A stretch of DNA of 64,000 bases from Yamagishiella unicocca. Lineage: Eukaryota > Chlorophyta > Chlorophyceae > Chlamydomonadales > Volvocaceae. The position numbers and the translations under genes are program-made. The stretch is from positions 186,001 through 250,000 of the forward strand of contig BDSL01000004.1 of assembly GCA_003116995.1 (NCBI GenBank), given 5' to 3'. Below, piece by piece: positions 22,379 through 34,072 of the stretch (its first letter is position 1; every line of letters begins with the position of its first letter). The notes beneath the pieces are model-generated. The model was not told the DNA's origin. It made no database searches and saw nothing but the letters and a program-made list of their open reading frames with translations.

Positions 22379-24776
22379 ATGTCGCAAGCTGATGCAGCTG
22401 TCGCGGTATCTGCCGAACAAGTTCGCAACGCGGTCTCCAACTTGGTGGATCGCGAAAAAAACATGTTGGCAGTGAGTATAAGCATACCTAGTATGGTTTT
22501 CGTGCTATATGCATACGCCGGGTGTTATACAGGAACTCCCATTTTTTTGCAGAATCTGGAAGCCGTATCATCTTCGGTTATGACCGCCGCGGACTACCTA
22601 TCAGTCCTGGGAGACAAAGAGAAGGTAAGAAGTCGTGTGCCAGGCTTGTGTCAAGCTGTGCTGTCAACCGTCTTCCTGCTGCTGCCAGGTAGCCACTTAC
22701 AAGGACCTTGTGTGCAACCTGGGCAAGCTCTCGCATGAGGTGCGGGCCCACCAGGAGGTGCTGGTGCAGCTCGGGCAGTCATACCAGGTGAGGGGTGGGG
22801 GGGTTGCTTACCATGTGTTTGCGTAAGCTTGTGGCATATAAGGCGACCCTCTCCCACGCCAGGACCTGGCCGTACCCCAGCAATGTTACCTGGGCTGGTT
22901 CTGACTGCTGCAAATAGGCACTTGGCGGGCTGGAACTGATACACGTGACATGCCTCAGGTTGCGCCCATTGGCTCCCCCCCACCTCTCAACCCGCTTGAA
23001 GGCGTCCCTGGACGACACCGACTTCAAGGCAGTGCTGGACCAGCGCCTGCAGGACCACCTACAACGCAGCCCGTGAGTGTCAGCACATCGGCCTAGGGTT
23101 TGAAGCGCAAAGCAAAGTTACAACTGCCCCGCCAGGGCTATGGAATGTGGGGGGATGTATACCTCCCTCCCTGGAGGCTACACCACGCAGCTTCTGCCCG
23201 ATGCTGGTTGCCGCACCGGCACTGCAGGTACGACCCGCGCTCGGACAGGCACCTGAAGGACTTCATGGAGATGGTGAACCCGGGCGGCGGCGTGGGGACG
23301 TCCGGCGCCGGGGGCGAGGGGGGCGACGACGACCTGGGCGACGACGACCTGGAGCTGTGCGACGGCGGGCGCTCCTGGGTCAATAACACGTGCCCTCTCA
23401 GCATGAAGAAGGTGCGCCGGGGGCGGAGGGGGGCGGGGCCGAGGGCGGAGGCGCGAGCGCCGGGGGCGGGGGGAGTTGTAAAAACCGTTTTACGCGACGG
23501 GACAGGATAGTTGGCGCATGGCCGTTGGACACTGATTTTGTGGGCGCATGCTGGAGCACTGGGACTGACTACCGGCAAACATGTGGAGGCGGCCTGTCGG
23601 AGCTTGTGAAAGATAAGAAAAAGGAAAAGCGCGGTGACGTGCAACGCGGGTGGGCGGAATTGGGCGCGGCGAGGCGAGTGGCGGTGCAGCCCGGCGCCCT
23701 GCCCGGATACCGACCGTTGTTACCGTAGCGGCGTGAGATGCCAGCAGCGAACGTCCTGGACCGTCCCGTGTCTTGGACCGCGCCGCCGTGCCGTTTGGGA
23801 AACCGCGGTGACAGCAAGGGTCGCAAACGCACACGCACAGCGGCAAAACAAAACTGACGAGACCAGCTCCAGCACCTGACGGCTGCTGCCTGGGGGCTCG
23901 GCCTGTGCGCGCGCCGAAGCCAAGTGGTGGTTGACGAGGTTGTTTAGACTCGTATGCGGACAGCAAGCCCCACCGCACTGCCAGCACCACGCGCCTACGG
24001 CGGCGCCAATGCCGGGCAGCGCAGCAGAGCGCGACATAGCGAGCACATGGCGTTGTGTCCCCCCGTTACTGACTTCCATTGCCAACACGAACTGCAGGTT
24101 CTGGATCTGGAAAGGCCGGTCAAGGACCTGTTGGGATACGTGTACGAGCACGCTAGCATCATGGACTACCTGCGGAGCATGCCGGGAGGGAGCAAGCACC
24201 CGGTGGCAGGTAGGAAGCGGGCGCAGGGCAACAAGCGGTGACAGGTAGGAAGCGGGCGCAGGGCAACAAGCGGTGACAGGTAGGAAGCGGGCGCACAGCA
24301 ACAAGCGGAGCCCCCTGTGTCCTGTCACTGCAGCAGGGCGCGCCGTGGACTGCGGCGTGGGAGCAGAGGGGGTCAGCGGGCGCGTTCAGCTCCCAGCTCT
24401 GCCGGGCGCTGCCTCGACACCACGGAACACGATGTTGTTGTACCACTGCTGCGTCCACCGGTCCATTATACCACTGCTGTGTCGTTGTACCACTGTCACT
24501 GTACACTGCCCTGCGCTCAGCCCCTGGTGCCCGTTGGCGCATTTTGCTGCTTGCGGCAAGCCCTGGTCCCTGCCTGGTATTGCCATCCTGCGGCGGTGGT
24601 GGTGGTCTGCAGGTGTGCCAGCGAACACGCTGCTGAGGGCAGCCGACTTGAAGCCGGCGGAGGATGTCATTCGGGCGAAGCGGCGACAGCGGCTGCTTGA
24701 TGCGGTGGGCGGTGGTGCAGCTGGTGGCAGCAACGCGGCAGGAAACGACCCGAACAAGGAGGTGATTGACGTATGA
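22379..24776 (+). CDS. NSE2/MMS21-like SMC5/6 subunit with degenerate SP-RING
   Basis: Seven exons join in phase: 22379-22471, 22553-22624, 22689-22787, 23002-23072, 23228-23411, 24098-24209 and 24613-24776, giving 264 residues. The N-terminal half is helical, as expected for the SMC5-binding region. An acidic Gly/Asp linker follows. The C-terminal half aligns with plant MMS21: NNTCPLS, an ERPVKDLLGYVYE segment where the family has PVRSMDCRHVYE, IMDYL, and HPVAGVPA where the family has CPVAGC. NSE2 normally acts as a SUMO E3 ligase of the SMC5/6 complex in DNA repair. Here all four zinc ligands (Cys-x-His and the two later Cys) are replaced, so ligase activity is doubtful while scaffold function may remain. 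The acceptor at 23001 is a plain AAG. Confidence 0.82.
24207..24308. repeat. 35-bp tandem repeat containing the exon 6 splice donor
   Basis: Three 35-bp units start at 24207, 24242 and 24277; the third is slightly diverged and truncated. Each begins CAGGTAGGAAGC, so the 5' splice site of the NSE2-like gene's sixth exon (border after 24209) is present three times in a row. Confidence 0.9.
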
Positions 24777-24861
24777 TGAGCAGGACGCGATTACCGTTGC
24801 TGCAGGGCCCATGCCGTCTCTTTACATTAAAAAGCAGGATGCGCGCTTCCTAAAATCAGAG

Positions 24862-24866
24862 TGTAA
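24862..24866 (+). terminator. Candidate TGTAA poly(A) signal of the NSE2-like gene
   Basis: TGTAA is the usual volvocalean polyadenylation signal. This copy lies 86 nt after the stop codon at 24776, a plausible 3' UTR length. Confidence 0.55.
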
Positions 24867-26173
24867 CCTGCTAGCCAGCGGTTAGGAGGGGTATGGCAGT
24901 TGTCGCGTCAAGTCGCGGCTTGATAGATCCATGGGAGGCGGACTGGAGGGATGTTGGCGCTTCAAAACGGCTGGACACCCAAGGACCGTCGCCGTTCGGT
25001 TGTCGAGCGCACACGCCGACAAGACGGGGGGGTCGGGCGACGGCTGTGCGTATACGTGTGCACAAAGCTCTCGGCAGACAGCCCAGTCCGGTACACAGCC
25101 CAGTCGGTAGACAGCTTATATCGTCGTTGAGGCGGACGGGCGGAGAGGTCGTGTTAAAAATGCCCGTAATATTTACAGGCTAGGCCGGCCTCTCATCATG
25201 TAACAAATGATTGCACCCCACACAACAGCTATCATCATCAGACCTGCTGTGGTCGTCTATAAGTAAGCATCCACGCCGCCCGTCCATGCACACACCACCG
25301 TCCGCGCTCGGCAGGGGGCCGCGCTCTGGAGGGCCACGGGACAAAGCATTTGTTGCATCAACCGGAGGCCTGCTGGCAATCCAGCACGTCCAGCCCGGCA
25401 GTTGGGCATCGTAATAAATTCATCATGTCAGACCACCGTCTGCTGACATGCCGTAAATTACCAAGGTTTTCGGCAAGGACTGCCGATTAACGCATCTAGG
25501 CGTACCATGTCTGGACAGAGCGGTCACATGGCTGGTGGCTTCGCCCAGAGAACGTTCGAGGGACGTTGGACAGGCGACCCTGCCGTGATGCCTACACAAA
25601 AACCACCTCCTCACGACTGCCGCCCCGCCCCCAAAAGAGCCAATCATAACCCAAACGATGCTGCTGGCCGCCACATTAGTACTATTCGCCGTACAACTTT
25701 TCACTCAAGGTTATACCTCTTGATGCGCTCTTTCAATTAAGGTATAAAGTTTCAGTTTCACACACAGCAGCCGCTACAGCAGCATCCCACACGCCGCACT
25801 GAGCCTTGCGGGCCTGGTGACGCCCGTGCCCATTCTCACGGTCATCAGCCCTCTTGGTGTGTTTCAACATCGGCCACCCACGTCGTGCGGGAGCCGACAC
25901 CCCCACCGCCTCAGCTTGCCGGGCGTGGAGGTGAGGGCAGGTGGCCCTTCATGCCGCCCCGCAAGGCACACAACGTCACAAGGCGGCACGACCAGGCGCA
26001 GGGCGCGTCATCACGAGGGGCCGCGGCACCTTGCAGCGCGCGCAGCTCGCGCCTCACTAGGTCCTCGCTCGTGCGCCACAGGGCTGGTAGCGCGGTAAGG
26101 CCGGAGCCGACCAGCAGCTCCTGGACACGCTGTGCTGAGACTCAAGCACCGGATGGACCTTGCCGCCGGCTGC
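24867..26173. other. Intergenic region between NSE2-like and BTB-SBP genes
   Basis: The two flanking genes converge on this stretch, so it should contain the 3' UTR of the minus-strand BTB-SBP gene. A TTACA (TGTAA on the minus strand) occurs at about 25170. No coding exon chain was recognised. Confidence 0.45.
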
Positions 26174-29100
26174 CTACTCGCCATCAGCCCCACCAGGGCC
26201 GCCGTCATCCGCCGCCGCGTCCTCGTTACTGTTGGCGTCCGCAGCAGCGGCGTCCGCGCCAACCGCATCCGCAGCACCGTCCCCTTCCGACCTCCCGCCC
26301 GCAGCCGCCTCGTCTCCGGAGCCGCCCGCCGCACCGCCCGTACCCGCGGCGGCCACCATCGCCTCGAGCGCTGCCATCGCATCGCTCTGCAGCGCGCTTC
26401 TGTTGCCGTTATCGTTGCTGGCGCCAGTCGGCGACGCCCCACCTGCTCCACCCTCCGGAGCCGGGGCGTCGCCGCCACCGCTGCTGTTGCCCAGCGCCTC
26501 CAGCAGGTTGCCCACCTGCACCCCCCCGCCGCCGCTGCCGCCACCTGCGCCGCCGTTGCTGGCGCGACCGAGCCCATCGATCAGATCGTTAAGCCGCCGT
26601 CCCGCCGGGGACGAAAGGAGCCCTCCGGCTGCAGCTCCAGCGCCGTTGCCCTGCAGCCCTGCCGCCTCCACCGCCGCCGCCACTGCGTCGGTGAGCGACA
26701 TGCCCTCAGCCATGCCGAGGCTCGCCAGCTGGTGCAGCTGCGCCTGGGCTTGCTGCTGCTGCGGGGTTTGCTGCTGCTGCTGCTGGCCCGCTGCCCCCAG
26801 GGATGCCATGGCCGCCGCCAGACCCGCCGGCCCCAGCTGCTGCATCAGCTTCGCGCCCAGGTCCGGAGCTCCCGCTGCTGCTGCGGCCGTCGCCGCATTG
26901 CCGCCGTCCTCCGCAATGGGGCTGCCGCCCTGGCCCATCTTCTTCGCGCGGCGCATGTTGTGGCGGGCAAGCCTGTTGACGGCGGCAGGCAGGGTTGGCA
27001 GGAACATCCACGAGTCGGCACGTAAGAGGAAAGCAAACCTAGTCGCGTAGTGCTTTGGGCAGCAAGGTGGGGTTGCGAGGAAGACCCATGGGTGTGAGGA
27101 AAAAACCCGTTTGGGGTGGGCTGTCACACCCCGCCGCTTCTCCACACCGCCCACGCTTCTTACATGGTGCGACACGAGCGGCGGTTGCCGTCGAACTCTG
27201 ACAGGTGGTGGAAGCGGCCGCACTGCTGGCAGAAGCGCTGCGGCACGCCGTCCTTGAGCACCGAGCTGACCTTCAGGTGGAACTCACCTGGGGATGTGTA
27301 GGGGAGGGCGGGGGCGGGGGGATGTGGACACGACAGAGGCGGGTGGGGGGAGCGCGGTGGGAGGGAGTGCGCCCCGCGAGGCTACCGGGTGCGGCAGGAG
27401 CGCCCTGCACGAGGACGACGTGCGCTTCTGAGGAGGTTGCTTGCCGGCGCGAAGATGTAGACGATGTACAGGACCGCGTCTCGTGCAAGAACAAGGGCTG
27501 TTCATGGGTGGTAGACGAAGGGGCTGCGTAGGCTAGTGCGGATCAGGGGGGCTGTGCGGCCCCCCGCCACCGACCCGCCTCGTGCGACGATGCTCCCGGC
27601 CGCTGACCGCCAGCCTCGCGGCACTCACATATCTTGTAGCGCAAGTGGTAGTCCCGGAGGCCCGTGAGGTCCGCGTAGCAGCCCTCCACGTGGCACACCC
27701 CCTTGACCTGCTGCGCGGGGGCAGAGGGAACAGAGGGGGGGGGGCAGAGGGGGTGCAAGGGGGCGGGGGGGTGACGGCAGTGAGCGAGGCGGCCGGTTGA
27801 GCACGCCCTGCCCCGGCAACTGCCTGGCGACTGGTCCCTGACCCGACCCATATAGACCGACCCGCAGCCATCTGGTGTGCCCACCTGACCCGCAGCCGCC
27901 CCGTGCACCCCGCTGGGGCCCACACCGTGCACTGGACCCGCACCCCGAGCCTCTGCTCCATTCCGCACCACATCACATCACCGAACAACCCTCGCGCAAC
28001 CCAGGCCCGCCCACCCCACTTGCCCGCCCACCCACCCCACCTGCGGTGTCCTGCGGTCTCGCTGCGGCGGGTCTGTGTATGGGGGCGTCTGCTGGGGCGG
28101 CGCCATGCCCATGCTGCCGCTCCCACCGAAGCCCCCGCGGCCCCCGCTCTGCGTCATCATGTCCTGGTCGCCCGACATGCCGCGGCCCAAGCTGCCCATA
28201 CTCTCTGCAGGCGGCAGGTGCGTGCCACGTCGGAGGGACAGTACGGCACCCACGTACGCCGACAAGCCCCCGTTGCAGCTGGGGCGGCCTATCCGAACAT
28301 CCCCGCCACCACCACCACCAACATCATCACAGCCGCACAATGTCGTTTCCGTTACTAGTCAATTAACGCAAGCGCACGTGCACGTGCGAGGTGGGTGGTG
28401 TTCCTCGCCCTCGACTTCCCGACGCGAGGTCGTGAGCCTGGCCCCCGCGGGTCGCAAGCCGCCTAGGCAGTCGCCGGCGGGATCCATGAGAGCACTCGCG
28501 GAGGGGTCCATGAGACCACCATGCGACCACCGCTCCCCAGCTCCAGAGACCACTCGAGGACAGACAGCACTCGCGGCCCTTACGACGGGCACGGGGACTG
28601 CGACTGGTAGGCGCTCCCTGCCTCGCGGCTGCAGGCCCCTGGCCGCCCACACCACCTACCGGGTTCCCAGCCGCTGCTGCGCCGGTGGTCGTCGGTCCGA
28701 GGCCGCTTGCCCCGGTTGGCCGCCGCTGCCGCCGCCAGTGCCCCCGCGAAGCCCTGCCCGCTCTCCTCCAGCTCCCGCCGCAGACCCGCCAGGTTGCCCA
28801 GCCGCTGCGCCAGTGCCGCGCTGCTGTCCACACCCCCCGGGCCCGCGCCGCCCTTGATGCCGCCGCCGTCGTCCTCCAGCAGGTTCCGTAGCGCCGCGCT
28901 GCCGCCCTTGCCCTGGCCCAGCAGGAGCTGAGCCGCAGCGCTGGCGCCGCCGCCCATACCCAGCTGCTGGAGCTGCCCCGGCGGCAGCAGCTGCAGCAGC
29001 GGCAAGGAGCTGATGGGTAACGACGAGTCCAGGGAGGGCGGCTCTCCCATGAGGGACACGGCCCCGCCGCCGCCGCCGTTGCCCCCGCCGCCCCCTGTGG

Positions 29101-32088
29101 TGGGGCTGTTCCCGCTGCTGCGCATGTACGTCTGCAGCATATCGGCAGAGATGCCTATCTGGTCCGCGAGCGCCGGCAGCAGGTGCGTGCGGCTGGGGCC
29201 GTTGGGCGAGCCCCGCAGCCAGGCGATGGCCACCTGGCGAGGGGACGACGGGGGCCGAGAGGGCGTGGATGCGGTGCAGGAAGGGGGGGAGAAGCGGGCA
29301 GCGGTGGACCCCCAGGTGGTGAGGTGGGAGGCGGGAGGCAGGGGGAACAGAGGAACAGGGTAGGCAGAAGGCCTCACGGCAAAACCGGCTAGGATGTGTT
29401 GCGTTGTTGAGGCTTCGGTGCAAGTGTGTATGCGGACCAGGACCAGGGCCAGGGGGCCGCGGCAGGAGCGAGGCCCCTCACCCCTGCCCCCACGTGCTGC
29501 TGCCGCTCACCTGCAGCGCCAGCTGTGGCGGGTGGCGGTTGTTGGCCACATCGGTGCAGATCTGCGCCACCACGTCCATGCTGGAAGCGCTGAACTCCAG
29601 GGTTGGGACAACGTCAGTAAGCCTACAGGGGCGGAGGCGCAGGGGCATACGCCAGGGTCGTCAGGGCGGCAAGTGGCGGGAGGTTCGGGTCAGAATGCGG
29701 TGCCATCCGCCCAGCAGCTCACACTACCGGTGCGCAGGCGTGAGCCCCGCTCCAAGTCCAAGGCTCTGGTCGCACACGCAGCCCAAGGACCTGCCCCGCC
29801 CGCTCGGTGCCTCTCTCTGCGCTCGTACCTCACATTGCCCTCCGGGCGGGTCTGAGGTGTGCGCATGCCGCCGTGCAGGCCCCCCTGACGACCCCCTCCC
29901 GCGCCGCCACCCCGCCGCGCCGCTCCGCTGGACCATCACCTTCACCCCCCTCGGTTTGTCGGCCGCGGATTCGCGGATTCTCTTATCAAACCCCCTACCT
30001 TGTGCGGATGAACTGCAGGCACACCTCCGCCAGCCGCCCCGTCTTGGTGTTCATGGCTCGGTCCAGCAGCAGGCAGGCGTTGCCGGGCGTCAAGCTTGCG
30101 CTCACGAACTGCTCCACCGCGCCCGGCAGGCCGTTTACCTGCGACCAATCAGCCAACCAGCCGCAGACCAGGATCAGGGCGAGTCAGGGAGCTGAGGCCG
30201 CGGCAAACGAAGTCGCCCTTCAAGCGGCTCGTCGGCGCCAGTGCAAGCCGTGGCGGCCCCCGTGCAGTGGGGCCCGTGTGGGTTTGCTGCCATGTAGCAA
30301 GCGCCGCTCCCCTTCCTGTATGGAGCTGCACACGCGGGCACCCAGCATCCGCACCTCGAGCTTCACGGCCGCATCGTATATGCTTGACGCGGTGGCCAGC
30401 GTCAGCGGGCACTCCCCCGTGTAGAACGAGTCGATCAGCGTGTCGAGCGCGTCGCTATCAACACCCTGGACCGGCAGCTTGGATCCGGTGAAGTCGCCTG
30501 AGGCGGCACGAGTTCGATTCCAGGGCGGGGTGTTGTGCTGTGCGGGACTGCGGGACCGCACCCGTCCAGGCCGCGTGCGCGCACCGTTTAGTGCGGTCCA
30601 TGGAGAGAGATGCACCTCCCAGCGCTGTGGAGAGACCACATCGGATATGGCTGGCCCGCTAGGCTTTGCAAAGGCTGGTGTGCCCGCCCCGCCAAGCCGG
30701 GGATAGGGGCTGCTCCCGATAGCCACTTCGCGGATTCTCTTATAAACCCCCCATCCGGCACAAGCCAGCTGGAGCAAGGGCGTCCCCGACCCACATCAAC
30801 CCCCGCTTCCTCGTTCGGCGTAACCCTCCTCTGTATGAGCTACAATCAGGTCCCCGACCCGCAGCCAGCCAGCTTTCCTACTTTCCCAGGACGCGCGGCT
30901 GTTGACCTGACGCGTGATTGGGGACAGCCCTTGCGAGACGCGAGCCCAGGATTTGCGTGGCGTGGTGGCGCCGAACTGGGTCATAGGAACTTATTCATAA
31001 GGACTGGGTCGTGGGCACTGGGTCACGGGAGCGCAGGTTCCGCCGACCGCATCGTGAAACATGTCTGCTCTTCCGTCGGAATTTTAGGAGTGCTACAGAA
31101 TCGTGAACAATCCTCGGACGACAGGATCCCGACCGCCACCGTGTTCCAAACGAGCTAAGCCTAAACGCAGACCGCACCCCCCGGACGTTTACACGCCCCA
31201 CCAAAAGTTTGACGCGAGAAGTCCTCCTGACGTCGTTCTGCCCCTCACCCCCGAAACCGCAGTCCGACCATACATGGCAGTGATAGATTGCATACGACAA
31301 CGCTATCCTGGAAGGGAGCCGTGTTTTCCTACGATTGCTGCAATCCAGACCGTAACCTCTTATTACGTGACGGTAAGACAGTAAGACAAGCCATATAGCA
31401 CAGCTGCAAGGGGAACACACTGTGCGCCATTATTGTGCCAGCACCGAAGGCCCTTAGGAGGCTTAGCCCCGGAACCACCCGCGTAACTGCCAGCGCACCT
31501 TGCTTGAGAACAGACGCAAGACGTTTGCTGGACGCCGCCAATATTACTTGGTGGCAACGCAGCTGGCGGCCGTCGGGACAGACAAGAGTGATGTCCGAAA
31601 ACGTCGGGTTATTGTAAAAGCTCCTGGTGCCCGTGACCAGCAACCGTGCCAGGTCAATGTAACATTGCGCTTGCTGCGGTCGACAATTTAGGGCACAGCC
31701 GGCAAGCCAGTTACTGGCCGTCCTGCGCCGCCCGCACCGAGCACTGCCCGGGCACGCGGCATATGCAGCGCAGCACAGGCAAATGCACTGCAGCTAGCAC
31801 ATGTTGTGACCGAACCGGGTGCAATACATCGCTGTACATCGTGGTCAACAGCGCGAGCCCTTAGCAGTACAAAAGCAATCCGAACCCAACACTTCGCGAC
31901 ACCAGCCCCTAATCCGCGTCCGACGATGCACATAAAGCATGCGCGTAATATCGACAATATGCTCTGTTCAATGCGACGGGCTGGTGGTCCCTGAAAGGCC
32001 GGTCTTGCAGGCCTCCATCGAGCACAGGGCCACCCACCTCGCCAGCCTGGGGTGCCAGCTGCAGCACCCCAGCCTTGGCAGAGCTCAT
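26174..32088 (-). CDS. BTB-BACK protein fused to an SBP-box DNA-binding domain
   Basis: Phase-compatible exons are 32088-32038 (tentative first exon), 31673-31499, 30497-30334 (donor uncertain), 30138-29999, 29622-29511, 29233-28660, 28204-28041, 27710-27629, 27287-27164 and 26972-26174, about 794 residues. The N-terminal part is a BTB/POZ domain: PTFSDITLVCPDG, CHQVILAASSKRL, GVDSDALDTLIDSFYTGE and AAVKLEV. A BACK domain follows: SLTPGNACLLLDRA, EVCLQFIR, and VAIAWLRGSP into ALADQIGIS. After a Gly/Leu/Gln-rich linker with GKRPR comes a complete SBP domain: CHVEGC, DYHLRYKICEFH, QRFCQQCGRFHHLSEFD and SCRTMLARHNMRRAKK, keeping the eight expected zinc ligands. The tail is Gln/Ala/Gly-rich. SBP proteins bind GTAC-core DNA; BTB-BACK proteins usually dimerise and recruit CUL3. 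One exon (29233-28660) carries both the end of BACK and the linker toward SBP, which supports a single gene. Confidence 0.8.
29912..29996 (+). repeat. Dispersed repeat family C, copy spanning a splice donor
   Basis: This 85-bp stretch matches 40589-40673 over nearly its whole length. Shared blocks are CTCCGCTGGACCA and GGATTCGCGGATTCTCTTAT. On the minus strand its end supplies most of the intron start just after the BTB-SBP exon that ends at 29999. Confidence 0.8.
30725..30752 (+). repeat. Dispersed repeat family C, short copy
   Basis: It contains TTCGCGGATTCTCTTATAAA followed by a run of C, matching the core of the longer copies at 29912 and 40589. It lies in the 1-kb intron between BTB-SBP exons starting at 31499 and 30497. 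Confidence 0.75.
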
Positions 32089-34072
32089 CCTCAACTGCTG
32101 CCGGCCGTATCAAGCCTGTGGCCCTGACCGGTACCGCCCAAAAGGTCGGACACCGTCAGGCGTCAAGCAAGCTGGAAGTCCGCCAGCTCCAGCCACCTCC
32201 CTGGCTAATGCGCAACCTAGTGGTGGGTGATTTACAAGCAGTACAGTTGTATCTCGTAATTTGTGGTCTCGTATTTTACAGCAACCTGTTGTAGCGCTCC
32301 ACACAATCCATGCTGTCTGTATGGTGAGAAGCACGACAAAGCTTCACGGCAAGGCTTCACGACCACTATGCTATTGCTTCCCCATAGCAGTATGGGACTC
32401 TGGGTAGCTGTTGTCCATCCGTACACATCGTACGAGGAGTACCTCTTCTCCTCCACTATTGCTTTGCTCATGCCCAAGTGCAGGGCGCTAAAACATATCG
32501 TGCATGGTCGAGGATTCTGATGAACAATACTGCAAAATGGCCTCCACTTGTTTGTTTTATACCGGGCCTTACTGCGGGCTCGTCTTGCGCATGGGCTCCC
32601 GTCCAGCGGCGTCTGCAGCACTGAGCTGTTTACGTCTGCAGGGAGCCATTATACTTCGCATCGGCAGTCATGGCGTGCCATATGTGTGGTACGATGTAGG
32701 CGACTCCCAACATAATTTAACGCTCTGCGCGCAAAGGGCACATTGCATGTATCTGCCCTTGTCTTAGGCGCATCCAAAATAATAAAGGCGCAGACCCTCG
32801 CATGACCGAATCCTGGGATCGGACCAAAACTCAGCCACACCACCAGCAGCAGCCCGCCGTTGCCTGCCTTGGACACGGCCACGCTTGCCGCGGCGCTCAG
32901 CCTGCGGTCTCCTGCCTATCGGGCACCTATCCATCGTAGGTAGCCACTGCGCGGCGACGAGCTCTATGCAAACTGCGCCAGGGCGCGCCACAGACCCTCT
33001 TCTTTGGTGCCTGGAAGGGTCGGGCTTGGGCAGCAACGGAACCGCCCACACAAGTTTGCGGTGCATTAATGTACGAAACGCAGTGGTGGTGTCACGGTTG
33101 GTGTCCCTGGTGCATACTGCGAGAGGATGTGTCTTCCACACTGCACCCACAGGGGTATGCGTTCTCTGACTTCTCGTGGATGCGGTAATTTAGGAAGGAT
33201 ATTGGATAGACGGATTGCTCCCGTTGCCTGGTAGCTCTGGTCATCCTGGACTTGAGTGACCGTTGCTACCCGTTGCATTTCCGTACGTGACCGAGGTTAC
33301 GGTTGGTTATTTCACGTTGGCACGGCACGGCTCAGCGGCATGCAGTCATGTGGCAACACACTCTGGTTGGCATCCGGCATATTCGTGCAATACACATCTC
33401 GATGCCGCGCCGTCACGTCCATCGGATATCGCTCGTCATCCCAGAACAGAAATCACGCGTTGCGCCAAGGCCCTCGCAGCACATTGGCGATTCGAGGGCA
33501 ATTTGCAATCAAGTAAAACTAAAACAAAAGCCACCTGTGTACGTGCATTCGGCGCGCCGGATGATGTCCTTAGCACTGTACCTTCACTTTCCATCTGGAG
33601 TTCCGGACCTTCCGTACGCAGCTTCGCTTCTCGTTGCGACCTGAAGCGGCCGCCGGACCCCGACGCACGCGTCAAGCACACGTGGAGCTAGCTTCCGGCC
33701 ACATGGCCGCATGTTATATCGCAACGCGGCCGGTGCGGGGACTAGCACTGGCGAGCCGCGGACCCTCAGTCGGCCCGTCCGTCGTCACACAGCTCAGCAC
33801 CAGTGGCTGCCCCAACCGCCACGAGCGCGCGGGGCGCGGGGCCGGTACCTTCGCACCCACCCAGCTGCAGGTGCTGCGCGTCCATCCCGGCCGAGCCCTC
33901 CCGCCAGCCCTTCCCCCTCACGCCACCACCAATATCGTAATTCACAAATACGCTCTGCCGCGCGCTGCTTCGATCAGTGAAGTCGCTGCGAAGTCCCGGT
34001 CCCAGCCTCTGGCCCGCGCAGCCGAGCGCCAGGGAGGCAGCAGCTAGCCCCGCATGCCGCCTCCGCTGCCGC
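32089..34072. other. Intergenic region upstream of BTB-SBP and downstream of FHIT
   Basis: This holds the promoter of the minus-strand BTB-SBP gene and the 3' UTR of the minus-strand FHIT gene. Base composition is mixed and codon-like bias is absent. No further gene or repeat family was recognised. Confidence 0.45.

Noticed and set aside
30505..30530. GTTCGATTCC-like sequence suggesting a tRNA T-arm
   Set aside because: No acceptor stem, D-arm or anticodon arm could be paired around it; it lies at the edge of a BTB-SBP intron.
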